From: Ceratodon purpureus
Lineage: Eukaryota; Streptophyta; Bryopsida; Pseudoditrichales; Ditrichaceae
Assembly (NCBI GenBank): GCA_014871385.1
Contig: CM026432.1
Span: 9,788,825 to 9,852,824, forward strand
Direction: 5' to 3'
DNA: 64,000 nt
Positions 38,902 through 49,513 of this stretch are shown here, in pieces. A program made the translations under genes and the position numbers. The notes under the pieces are model-generated. The model saw only the letters and a program-made list of their open reading frames with translations. It was not told the DNA's origin and did no database searches. Every line of letters starts with the position of its first letter. The first letter of the stretch is position 1.

Positions 38902-40404
38902 ATGGAATCACAAGAGCAGCCAATGGATACATCTGCAGGGAGCACAGAACAAGCAGCTCATCAAAATCCAGGAGTCATCTTACAGGTGTCTCAACTTAGC
39001 CCCTTCGAACTTGGTAAATCAGCATCTGTGGAGCGACATCTCTCTGAACTTTCGTCACCGTACTTCTCCCCACGGATTCAGAGCATGAGACATCACGCAA
39101 GCGAGTTCAGCAGTAGACTTGACTTCCAGATTGCTGCCTCTAAATCTCACTGGACCGATATTAGCCCAGAAGTAGTCTGTTTTAACAATAGAAAGCATCC
39201 TTACATGTGGGGTCTCATCCCAAGGGAGTTTGGTGGATTTAGATTGGGTCGGCGATTAATGTCAGAAGATTCAGAAATCCTCGTTGAGAGGTCTATTCAA
39301 AAGAGTAGGGAGGTGTTTGAAAGATTGAAGAGAGCTCAACATTCCTTCTTCAAAGACTTCAACGATCTGGTGCTGGGCAAGAAAATTGCAGAGGGGGGTC
39401 AGGCAGATATCTACGAGGGTACTTGTTCAAATTACAATTCAGTTGACGAAAGACCTTCAGAGTGTGTAGTAAAGGCTTTCAAGAGAGGACTTAGTCTTGA
39501 CTCATTGCATTCCCAGTGGCCCTCAAAGTTATGTCAAAAGATTAGAAACTCATACAAAGATACTGGGACGTCTGAGATTATAGGGTGCACCTTGTTGGAG
39601 GATGGCAGGTGTGCGTTTGTGTTGCAGAGGTACTGGGGTGATCTTCGGACCCTCATCGACCACAACATGTTGGAGACTGGAAATCGATGTCCACCATTTC
39701 GAGAATCTGTTGCTGTCAGGATTTTGTGGCAAATTGCGAGAGGAATGGACATTCTACATGAAAACAACATCCTTCATAACGACCTTAAGGCATCAAATGT
39801 CCTCCTCCACATGTACAATAACGGGTTTTCCCCAGAACACCCTGACTGTTATGTGGCGGATTTTGAATGTTCCGTTGGCGTTGTGGGGACAGGATTCTGG
39901 AGAGCACCCGAAATCTTACGGGCTTTGAAAAAAGGGACATTATATGACGCTGTCAGTCAATGCACTAAAATGACAGATGTCTACAGCTTTGGTATGTTGT
40001 GTTATGAAGTTTTAACAGGACGTATTCCATTCGAAGATAAGTCTCCTAGGGATTATGCCGTGGTGCTGAGCGGGCAAAGGCCAGAGTTGCCTGTTGCCTA
40101 CAAGCATACGAGAATCGGGAACATGGTGAGGGCGTGTTGGGATGCAGATCCACAGAAGAGGCCATCGTTCAAAAACATTTGCCACGCGATTGAGAGTGAA
40201 GTGAATTATCGGCGCTGGTACTTGACCGAGAATGAGTTTCCATACTTCGGGTGGCGAGGAAAAAAGATGGATGCATCCATGGTAAGGTGGGGTTGGTATA
40301 TTAACCAGGGTTCTAGAGAGTTAAATTATGTGCCTTACAGAAATGGCATGTACCTTAGATTGCACCCCGGTGACTTCGTCTCCTGGGACGTTTGGCAATT
40401 TTAA
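38902..40404 (+). CDS. Cytosolic serine/threonine/tyrosine-type protein kinase with HND and DFE motifs
   Basis: A 500-residue protein from the ATG of MESQEQPMD, in a single coding exon. Residues 1-150 are a polar N-terminus of no known domain. The kinase domain spans about 157-435: glycine loop GKKIAEGGQADIYEG (159-173), ATP-binding Lys191 in VVKAFK, catalytic loop HNDLKASN (292-299; N replaces the R of HRD), DFE (320-322; E replaces the G of DFG), APE at 335-337, DVYSFGMLCYE, and CWDADPQKRP at the end. A C-terminal region of about 65 residues follows, rich in aromatics (RRWYLTENEFPYFGWRG, VRWGWY, DFVSWDVW). The key Lys and both Asp residues are kept, so activity is possible. No membrane segment. 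It resembles soluble TKL-like kinases expanded in mosses. The substrate is unknown. Confidence 0.85.
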   Translation: MESQEQPMDTSAGSTEQAAHQNPGVILQVSQLSPFELGKSASVERHLSELSSPYFSPRIQSMRHHASEFSSRLDFQIAASKSHWTDISPEVVCFNNRKHPYMWGLIPREFGGFRLGRRLMSEDSEILVERSIQKSREVFERLKRAQHSFFKDFNDLVLGKKIAEGGQADIYEGTCSNYNSVDERPSECVVKAFKRGLSLDSLHSQWPSKLCQKIRNSYKDTGTSEIIGCTLLEDGRCAFVLQRYWGDLRTLIDHNMLETGNRCPPFRESVAVRILWQIARGMDILHENNILHNDLKASNVLLHMYNNGFSPEHPDCYVADFECSVGVVGTGFWRAPEILRALKKGTLYDAVSQCTKMTDVYSFGMLCYEVLTGRIPFEDKSPRDYAVVLSGQRPELPVAYKHTRIGNMVRACWDADPQKRPSFKNICHAIESEVNYRRWYLTENEFPYFGWRGKKMDASMVRWGWYINQGSRELNYVPYRNGMYLRLHPGDFVSWDVWQF

Positions 40405-41525
40405 CGAGACTCCGTTTCAGACCACGAATCAACCGCTGAGTGGCCATGTGGAGAAAAATAAGCATATTCATATCTCATTAAATTCAAACTCAAAAGAATA
40501 CTAGTGCCCATCTAGTTTCTAGTCCTTCTCCAGTCTGAAGTTTAGTAGTAGCCTTAACATTCTGCTGGTCGGTTGATCTCAAGTTTCCCCCAACTTGTGT
40601 CATCTCTCATGCCCGAAGACCTCAGCCTGTGATCCATAGACTTCTATGTGAAGCACACAAACGAGTTATTGAGCAAACTAACGAGGATCAGAAACTAATC
40701 ACCGTCTAATGAAACCAGTTAGGAACTATTGTTTGATTTAAGTCTCTCTTAACAAGTCAGAAACACACTTAGGAGTCAGGCCTGCGGCTGAAATTATTGA
40801 TCGACTTATTTAAACATGAGTTCTAATGATCACAGTTTTGTTCTTCAACTTTGACTTCTTGCAATGATAAACCATGAAAATGATGAACTCATATTATGTG
40901 CATAAATTTGCTATAGGAAAATGACGTCGATGAATGCTGAACGGAAGTGATTCCATTCAGGATACATAATTAACAATAACTGGCTAACATCCTTCAAATT
41001 ACTCCGAGGCGGTGGTTGATGTACGTCCTCACTTAATTCATCAATTGAGGAGAACACCATCAGCATTGGTCCGTGCCTGATACAAAATTCTGACTGAAAA
41101 ACCTGTTAATTGCAGCTGGATTTACACAAGGCAAACCCTTATTCCTAGTTGTTCACGAACTGAGAAATTCGTCACGCCCTTACAATTTCTATAGTGTTCG
41201 TGTATGTCAAGTAATTTGGGCCATGCCGGGTTCTTTACGGCCCTACATCAATCGTCTCATAACGAGGGCTTTGTGCACAAAACTCTGGAACTTCAACTCT
41301 TTGACTTGAGAAAATTAGCAATGCGAGGTGGTGAAGGTCATGTCTCCCAGCGTCCCATGCGGCGAAGTTCATCCAGGACTCCGAACATCAAAAGGTCTAA
41401 GACGTTGCAGGACTAGGTCATCGTCGACCAAATGAAGAAATCGCTGCCCCGCGGCCCATCCGCATGGCGTCATAATGCAAGCTTCGTAAGTTAAGTTACG
41501 TAGGTGAACTAAGGTATACACACCC

Positions 41526-41640
41526 ATGACGGATAATGAACCCATGACTGATATATAGGCTTCCCCATTGCAGAGCAATGGAAAACCAGTAACCATAATT
41601 GATGAACAGTAGATTTAGGATGCATCCTCCAATAGAATGC
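41526..41640 (+). repeat. Dispersed repeat, copy 1 (inverted relative to 60466-60582)
   Basis: Shares gagcaatggaaaaccagta and attgatgaacagtagatt, in the same order, with the reverse complement of 60466-60582. The family is not recognised. Confidence 0.6.
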
Positions 41641-42236
41641 CTCTGTGAGTGTTATGGACATGTTGTTGTTCACTACTCTTATTGTTGTCTGTCATTGGTA
41701 TACCTATATGTCAATCATGGGTCAATGCCACTTTTGGACAAAAAAAATTGTAGTAATTTGAATTTTACTGAATTAATTTTGAAAGATCGAGATCCGCCTC
41801 ACCTACAGCCGCTTCAACTAGGAGCTTATCGATATCTCCATGAATTGAGTTCTCCACTGTGACAGTGGTACTTTCTTCGGCAGACAGCATGTCGAACAAC
41901 GTCGAGAAAATCTCGATCATTAGGACTAGTAAAGTGTGTTCACCGGCAGCGACAAAGTTTTCTTTAGAATTAGCCATTCAGCTTTGCATGTGATTCTGTA
42001 ACGTTAAACCGAGGCACCTATTGCACATTGCGGCGTTAGATGAATCAGTAATTTGTAATTGTCTCGTTAGAGTGGAGGTTAGAGTGGAGGTGAGGCGCGG
42101 ACCTTAGTTAATAAGGCATTCATGTTCTGAAGGAGCTAGGTGCATCATCTTGAGTCTGACAGTGTATCAAATCATGTCGAACATGAGTTGAAAGTTTTCA
42201 TATATATTGATCAGCTTATTGAGTGATATTGATATC

Positions 42237-42239
42237 AGT
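42237..42239. repeat. Target-site duplication AGT, left side of the CACTA element
   Basis: The three bases before the CACTA terminus are agt. The same three follow the right terminus at 48275-48277. A 3-bp duplication is the hallmark of the CACTA superfamily. Confidence 0.75.
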
Positions 42240-42911
42240 CACTACAAGAGGCCGCTGAAATCGTTACAATTTTGTAACGCTTATCTTCTGACATGTTTGT
42301 AACACATTTTCAGGAACATTTTTGTGTCGCTTTTTTGTCCCAAAAGGACTACAGGTTTGTCTCGCATTTGTAACACTTTTTAGATGTATTCCGAAATCTA
42401 TGTGAACGTGAAATCTACAAGCGCGGTACGACAAATCTAGATGTTATTCTTGAATCGGCGATTTCTTTAAGACTAAAGAGATTGTACTTGGGACTCCTAG
42501 AATCTACAAAACTGTAGGACCTCTGAATCCAAGATTGGGGAAGTAAGAACACCATTGCACATTGTCTCCGATGGTGGCATTGAATGCATTCTTGTTATTT
42601 GAAACAAGAAATAATTTGAAATGGTTTTCTACGTGAAATTGGATTTTTCATTTTTATAAGTTATAAATTCTATAGATTAACTATCTTACATTGAGATATG
42701 AGAAAAAATAATACACTACCTACATTCATAGGGTACAAGGCTACTTATAATTCTTCCAAGAATTTTGAGTAATTTGTACGAAGCTTCTCACGCTACATCT
42801 ACTTATAAAATTTAACCCATGTACAGAATGGACCATAATTTAACTTCAAGCTCCTCTACAATCCCTATTTTGCATGCCTATAGCACATCATCGATGAAAT
42901 GCATATAGCAG

Positions 42912-42953
42912 AACATGTAGTTTCTTTAGACATTGGTAAAGAAACTACATGTT
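42912..42953. other. Perfect 16-bp hairpin with a 10-base loop inside the CACTA element
   Basis: Stem aacatgtagtttcttt (42912-42927) pairs exactly with 42938-42953; the loop is agacattggt. A second small inverted pair (tatcgga...tccgata) follows at about 42964-42983. Confidence 0.8.
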
Positions 42954-44767
42954 ACATTGGGTAATATCGGAAGGAATTCCGATATCGGTGAAATTACATA
43001 GGAATTCATAGTTTCCTTAGACATTGATATTGTACTATGAATCTCAACTATCATAGATTGCTCTTTAATTTTATCATAAATATTTTAATTTATTTAGGAT
43101 TGATTTTTTTATTTTAAATAATGATTAAGCATCTTGTTTATCTTTGTCTTCCTTTGCAAATAATTGAATTTTGAACAAAGTTTCTTAGTTTTTGCAAGAG
43201 TGTTTACTTCTGCGGAACATTGATTATGATTATCAAATTGCCCGTAATCTCATAAAAACTCAAAGACACACCTATACAGCTCGAGTTACCACTACTCTTA
43301 ATATGATGTTTATTGTAATATACACTAAACACAAATCCTTACACTAATCGCAAACTAGACATTTAGTGTAGTAACCAAAGCGTACACTACAACCAAATAT
43401 TACATTAAATGTAAATTCTTGGAAAGATTGCAATATAATTTATTTTTTACTTGTAAAAATTTAGTGTTTACAAAAAATATTAGTACATTTGCTCACTAGA
43501 AAAAAAAAAATTATACATTTGGGTAATCAAAAGTGAAAACAATTTTGAATACATTTCAAAAACCAACTAATTGCAACAAACAATTGAAGAAAATATAGCT
43601 TAGATATAAAAAAGAAATGTCCATCTAAAAAAAGAAATATTTGCAAAAAAAATTACTGTAGACATGGAATGAAAGAAAAAATACCACCTATTAATAGAAC
43701 AATTTCAAAGAAGAATGAAAAAATGAAATGTAAACATGGAATGAACAATAAAATCTTAGCTGAAAATAGAAACGTTAGAATGTAGAGATGGAATGGAAAA
43801 AAATTATTCAAAATAGAAACATTTGCAACAAAATTTGAAAAGAATAGAATGTAAATGTGGATGTAAATTGGAAGTGCAATTAAAAATAAAATATATTCAA
43901 CATAATTTGATGGAGATGAAATTGAGGAGATAGAGAAAGTGACTTTAGTACTCTGCATCACCTACTACCCACAGAATAGCAAATATCAGTTGTATCTCAA
44001 TACAATAGTGAAAAAACGAATTAGAAAACAATAAAGATACATAAAGGCAACATTGGATGAAAAAGATAAAATGTAGAATCCATCAAATCAAATGTTCTTT
44101 TTATATTCAATTTTAATTTTAGAGGATTTACAATAGATATCAGAATCAAGGGAGTAAGTCAAATATACTCTAGATTTGTCACCATCAAAACATTATCTGG
44201 GCTAATGAATTCTACACATTATACTCACTCTCAAGAATCCCATTCTCTATTTATTTATTCTATCACCACACACAAATTCTTGTTTATTCATATATCTTAT
44301 CACACAAATTTTTGTATGTATTTTTCCAATAATATGTGCAAACTATTAGCCATGCTCCCTTGTCTGCACACCATACAATAACTACTCATGTACCCATTTT
44401 AAACATTTTTAAACATCTCATTCAATAATTAGCAATTGATCACATAAACTCACTCTAAATTATTATCATTTCCATCAAATGTCACAGATTGAAAGATCCT
44501 ATGTCCAGAGATTGCTTCTTATATAGCTACTACCGACGTGAAAAAACAAATAAAATAAAGAATAATGTATGAAAATTTCTAGGACCATACCTGTAACTCA
44601 AATTTGATATTATAATGATTTAAAACTTAGAATCCAAGTTCACTATATAGTCGTCCTTATTCCTGCAAGATTCCAACATGTATTTCCTTGTTAGTGTTTT
44701 TCTTCAATTATCAATTATAATTTATACTCTCATTTCATCAAAGCGGAGTCGTTACATTAAACAATAG

Positions 44768-46211
44768 TCACGTCGTTTCAACTGGGTTTTGCTCATACCT
44801 TGTTCTTCTTGTACCGTAATCGGAGTCTTCATGCGAGTCTAAAACAAGTTCATCCCTTTCAACGCCTCTCATCTCATGTTCGTCATCCGAATCAGCTAAT
44901 TCATAGTTTTCATGAGTATTATCATTTGTGTCCAATTCTATTTGTTCTTTGAATCGCATTTGTCTACATACCTCATTTGTGTCTTCCGTTTCTAAAACAC
45001 ATGCTTCTAGCCCAATTATGTGAGTTCGGTCATTCTATGCTGATGCTGGTTCAATAGAATCAAAAACAACATAGTTTAGAGGATTGTCTTGAAGCACAAA
45101 TAGGTTTTTGTATTTTGAAAAACACTTGTTTCACACAATGAAGGGGAACAAATGGAATATCTTCAATGTGGACGCTGCGCAGATTTGACTTTTGGTCCTA
45201 AAAAAGCAACAGGCAATTATTCCATATTGTGTTTCTTTCATACCATTGTACTTTGAAAAGTATAAGCTTCCCAGCTTTGCGAAAGTTTGCCTCTACTATA
45301 TCTTGTGAAACTCCAACATGATCTAGGATGTGCTCTCCTTCAAAAAATCTACACGGAATTCCAGAACCACATCTTTGTCGAAGCTTGTTAATTGAATGTC
45401 TTCTAAAGTGTCGACCATATGAGAACATATGTAAATAACTTTTATACTTGTGATCACAACACTATGAAATATCTTTCACAACTTTGTCCTTAAAATTGAT
45501 TGAATCAGTATTTAATTGATTCTTTTTTTTATGTTGTACAGTCATACGTATCCAATCATCAATATCTGCAATTGGTTGTGGATGAATACGACGTTTTTGA
45601 GAATCAGCATGTCAAAATGCTCTTAATTCTTCACGATATTTTTCTACCACATTGTTGTATTGATCGACATATGATTTCATTAGTGGAGAGTTCAAGATGT
45701 TACATATATTAATTTGTCGATAGTTTATGTCGTTATAATTTGAAAATCTCTTCATTTTTCCCTTACCTTGAAGCTCTTGACCTACAAACCAAATCACATT
45801 CATGATTAATTTCAAAGATATTGACCAATCCAAATAAAATGATTCCAAAATATAAAAATATTATCTTAAAAAATTCAAATAGGCAATATATACTAAAATA
45901 TATATTCTAAGGAGAATTTTTTCAACATAATAAAATTGAAAAAACAAATAAAAATCATTCCATCGATAAACACTTGCTTTACAATTAATACCTCTGATTT
46001 TGATGTCTTCGATCTCTTTCCAAAGTGGAGGAGCATCTTCATCTAGATCCCATTGAAAACTCAAATTGATGAATACCCATGTCTCTTGTAAACGATAGCC
46101 TTCACCAACGCTCCCTTCCGATCTAGCTTGCTGACTTATAAAACTCTTCAGGGTTTTGATGTATTGCTCTACAAAAACATCCATCGCATGTGCATTGGAC
46201 CGGCCAATCAA
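44768..46211 (-). pseudogene. Decayed TNP2-type CACTA transposase, C-terminal part
   Basis: Successive minus-strand fragments read in transposase order. At 46211-45861, FVEQYIKTLKSFISQQARSE then GSVGEGY matches the DUF4218 pattern (Y-hxxLKxxhxNxARxEGSIxEGY). At 45848-45612, NILNSPLMKSYVDQYNNVVE matches the segment after DUF4218. At 45428-45198, VGVSQDIVEANFRKAGKLIL then FKVQWYE matches DUF4216. At 44959-44768 there is an acidic tail. Stops and frame changes separate them, although some gaps may be introns. The N-terminal catalytic half was not recognised. Confidence 0.65.
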
Positions 46212-47101
46212 ACCTCTTTGGGTAGATGAATTAATAAATATTATTGCGAATCAAAAAATGATGTTGGAAATTGCATTTGTAAAATTGAACACATAATTGG
46301 GGCTTTTTTTTTGAAAAGTTCCAATTTATTCTTTTGCACAACTTTCATGCATAGATATCTTGCATATCAAGATAATCAATATACACTTTCCTTGACACCA
46401 GCTGATAAAGAATCCTTTTTGATAATAGCAACCGGCAAATGATACCGCAATATATTCAAGAAGTCGTGCAATTTCAAACCGGAAAACTTGTTGTCCTTTT
46501 TGTTGAACACATTGTATAATATGGCTCCAAAACCTATAATGTTGGTCCACGCAGGTCTGTTGATTCTCTTTGATTAAGATTGAAGTATACTCTCAAATGT
46601 TCTGCGGTAACTGTTGATGCAAAAAAATGTTTGAATCTAAGAACAAGTCGAATATATTTAAGAACCTGTATAAAATAAAAATTAAGTAGAAAATGTTAAT
46701 ATTAAAAAATAATTGTGTCATAGTCATGCATGACAGTACTAAACAATATTCAAGAACATATGAATTACGTAATTGTGTTCCAATATGAAAAGGAGTCATA
46801 GAATGTAAAATCCAAACAATTACATTCAAAAAATGTAATCTGAAACTAGAGACTTCAGTGAAAATTACCTTAATTGGTATCTTGGTCCCCAATACATCAT
46901 CTCGATATCGATTATCTCCAGAATTTTGACATCTTGTATCACTTTCACGTTCATTATCAAAGAGTTGGCAATCATTTGGACATGCGTGAATAAATTAATG
47001 CTCCATCAAAAATTCGTTTAAGATTCCGCGATTCTAATGCTTTTATTTGTATTTTAATTGGCTCCTCCTCTTAGAAGGCCTATGCACGCCTTGGAATTTC
47101 C

Positions 47102-47860
47102 ATGTTTAATACTAGAGAAGGCAACAACTCAAACAGTTTGCGGCGAGGAACCGGAGTGAGCATCTGTGGTGGCAGGATGTCTGCGGCACACAAGAGAGCA
47201 ACAGGTGTCTCGCCCGAGTTGATCCAAACGTCGAGACTCGGGAGGAGTCAAATATGCCTAATCCATGCGTGCGGAGCGAATGTTCACTAGCTACACAAGA
47301 TTCTGCTCCAACGTCTGGCCCATTCTCATCGAGAGGACGTGATGTACCATTGCCAGAATATCATGAGCATCAACATCAAAGCCAGGAGCAATTTCAGAGG
47401 CAGAATGGAGAGGTGGATATCATGCAACGAGCATCACTAGCAGAGTCATTTCGAAGTCGACTCTAAAGCGTTGTCTCGTGTACATTTGCGAGATTGCCAT
47501 GAGTCATGGATTGTGCAGAAACATGGTGCAGGAGTGGACGCCATTCTAGAGGGTTTGTTGGCTAGTTTCAGGAACTATCCTCATTGGGATTGAAGGAAGG
47601 TAGTGCTAGAAATTGGCCAATGGCAACGAAGGCAAAGGAACCGTTATCGTTGTGAGGCTTCAAAGCTAGGGCCTGGAAGCCTGGAAGTGACACTTGTACT
47701 TCTTGGAATTTTTTTGTAGCACAAGCCAGAAAGCATCGGGTGAATCTGAATTGGAACGCAAGACAAATGAATGCACTTTGTCATTGCTGTTTTGTGCCAA
47801 ATAAGCTGGGAAGTCAAGGCAAAGAGTCCTTCATCAATGAATTTGTGAGTATGTTTTGCA
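47102..47860 (+). pseudogene. Possible remnant of the second CACTA gene
   Basis: The plus strand carries coding-like pieces: a Gln/His-rich stretch (EYHEHQHQSQEQFQRQ), then LIPUT-free segments with frame breaks such as WIVQKHGAGVDAILEGLL, and finally ARKHRVNLNWNARQMN. This organisation, with the second gene near one end and opposed to the TNP2 remnant, would fit a TNPA/Transposase_24-type gene, but the similarity is weak and the frame is interrupted. Confidence 0.3.
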
Positions 47861-48274
47861 CATGCTTTTATTTATTGAAGTGATTTGAATTAAAAATGAA
47901 CAATTTTCTAATCTATGTGCAATTCGATTGATAATTGCATTGGCTAGATTCATCGATACGAAGAGTATCATCAACTCGAATTCATAACTAGAGCTAATGA
48001 AGTTGGATCTAAGGCGTTTTCTTAAGAATACAGGACTTGTTTTAGGTCCCCTATGCATAATTCAGATGGCTCATTGTCTAAGACAGTACGTTCCAAAACT
48101 CTAATTTATAACACTTCCCAGATGAATCCATAGAAGATACATTTGTATCACTTTTGTAACACTTTTGTGCAGATACTTGCAATAGGTTTGGTACCGGTGA
48201 TAATTAGATTTATGTTACAAATTTGACGCAATGAAGTTATAAAGCTGTAACCAAAAGGTTGCTCTGTTGTAGTG

Positions 48275-48277
48275 AGT
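48275..48277. repeat. Target-site duplication AGT, right side of the CACTA element
   Basis: Matches agt at 42237-42239 immediately outside the other terminus. Confidence 0.75.
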
Positions 48278-49391
48278 AAAGTACCATTATGAAGAACTTG
48301 TTACTATGGTCTCTTTGTGAGGATGCACTCAATGATTACTTGCACTCAGCTCTGGAATGGTAGAGTGTGATGCAGTTTGGTAGCTTGTGAATACCTCGTG
48401 AAGTAATCCCTTTTGGGATTTGCTCCCCTTCTATGCAGCAGCAGACCTGGAGTTGTGGAATCCTTTTCGACAAAGACCTCCTTGGTTTTCAAGTGGAATT
48501 TCCCCATGCAAAAAAAAACCCAAGTAGACAAAAAAATCCGAGCACGATAATTTTCAAGTGGGCAACACAGACCATGGGGTATGTAGGAAGAGTCCCTACC
48601 CGTTGGGACTCATGACCTAAGAGACGTCCTTCGGGTTAGGTTGGATTGCGCCATTGCCCTTCGCTTCAGGCCTCCCACGCCGCGAACCTATACCAGTAAG
48701 GGCTCTAATCTCTTTACATTTAGCAATTGTTCTGAATGTAGCTTTCGTTCTTGAAGACTCAGCCAGTTGTATCACTTTCTCCTTTAATACACTACTAGCT
48801 TGACTTTCTCCTTTAATACACTACTAGCTTGACTCGTGCCGACCACGAGCACATAAAAAAATTCAAAATAAATATCAAAAGCTTTAAGTAGGCTTGATAG
48901 TGAAATGGGATCACACAATCAATCACGAAAAGCAAGTGAAAAACAAACACATCACAATCAAAAAGTTGCACAACAATTTCAAGAACACTCTTAGAATGCC
49001 AAGAAACATTTGCTGAATGCCAAGAACGCTCCTAGCAGGTTCTACTCCAAAACTTAGTCAAATAACCACTTATTCCATGTGTAAAATGTCATACGTAGAA
49101 AGACACACAAAAAACACATTTTTTCTTTATTATATGGATGCTTTAATACAAGGCTACATTGATGTACTACCATAACACCATGGCAAGTTTGCCACCTGGC
49201 ATATAAATATTTATTTATTTTGGAAAAATAAGATTTGCTTCTCCAAAATTGAGTTTCTCAATTTTTGTATTTTGACAAAAAATTAGTAAAAATGACCTTA
49301 GATGGCTTAGAATAACAAGATATTAATTTATTCTTTTTTTGTATTTTTTTGTCTTCATAATTTGTTAGTTTTTAGAATTATTTTTAAGCAA
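48278..49391. other. Intergenic, no gene recognised
   Basis: Contains an exact 29-bp tandem duplication (48774-48831) and a GC-richer stretch at about 48580-48710 with a degenerate tRNA-like word (gggactcatgacct) that could be an old retroposon. No coding domain. Confidence 0.45.
48774..48831 (+). repeat. 29-bp exact tandem duplication
   Basis: Two identical copies of the unit actttctcctttaatacact...agcttg at 48774-48802 and 48803-48831. Confidence 0.95.
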
Positions 49392-49510
49392 CACTAGTGG
49401 AAACCATAACCTGTTTGACTAGAAATTTTGGTCAAATTGGACGCAAGTGACCAACTTGTGTCCAATTTGACCAAGATTTCTGGTCAAACAGGACATGGTT
49501 TCCACTAGTG
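49392..49510. mobile_element. 119-bp CACTA-type foldback MITE with CAA target duplication
   Basis: Starts cactagtggaaaccat and ends atggtttccactagtg. The two halves are inverted copies over almost the whole length (about 58 bases per arm, with a handful of mismatches). The 3 bases on each side are caa (49389-49391 and 49511-49513), a 3-bp duplication as for CACTA elements. It has no coding capacity. Its termini differ from those of the 6-kb element after the first five bases. Confidence 0.8.
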
Positions 49511-49513
49511 CAA

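Larger units (their letters stand above)
40405..42239. other. 3' flank of the kinase and intergenic DNA
   Basis: No gene recognised. A minus-strand 70-codon frame at 41765-41977 (MANSKENFVAAGEH...) is the only one with protein-like composition, but it has no domain or supporting splice sites. A dispersed repeat occupies about 41526-41640, and gttagagtggag is duplicated near 42070. Confidence 0.4.
42240..48274 (-). mobile_element. CACTA (En/Spm-type) DNA transposon, 6.0 kb, both ends present
   Basis: Begins cactacaagaggccgctg and ends gctctgttgtagtg, whose complement is CACTACAACAGAGC. The termini match for the first eight bases (CACTACAA) and are flanked by AGT/AGT. Subterminal zones carry the repeated motif tttgtaacac/gttacaa in both orientations (42262-42385 and about 48110-48225), as expected of transposase binding sites. 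Inside, minus-strand fragments at 44768-46211 resemble the C-terminal part of TNP2 transposases, and decayed plus-strand coding lies at 47102-47860. All frames are broken, so it is probably non-autonomous but structurally complete. Confidence 0.85.

Noticed and set aside
41765-41977. 70-codon minus frame beginning MANSKENF
   Set aside because: Protein-like composition but no domain, no continuation exon found and no promoter evidence; too weak to call.
42240-48274. LTR retrotransposon as an alternative explanation for the 6-kb insertion
   Set aside because: There are no long direct terminal repeats; the short inverted CACTA ends and 3-bp duplication fit a DNA transposon.
48580-48710. Degenerate tRNA- or SINE-like stretch
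   Set aside because: The B-box-like word is mutated and no A box or tail is clear.
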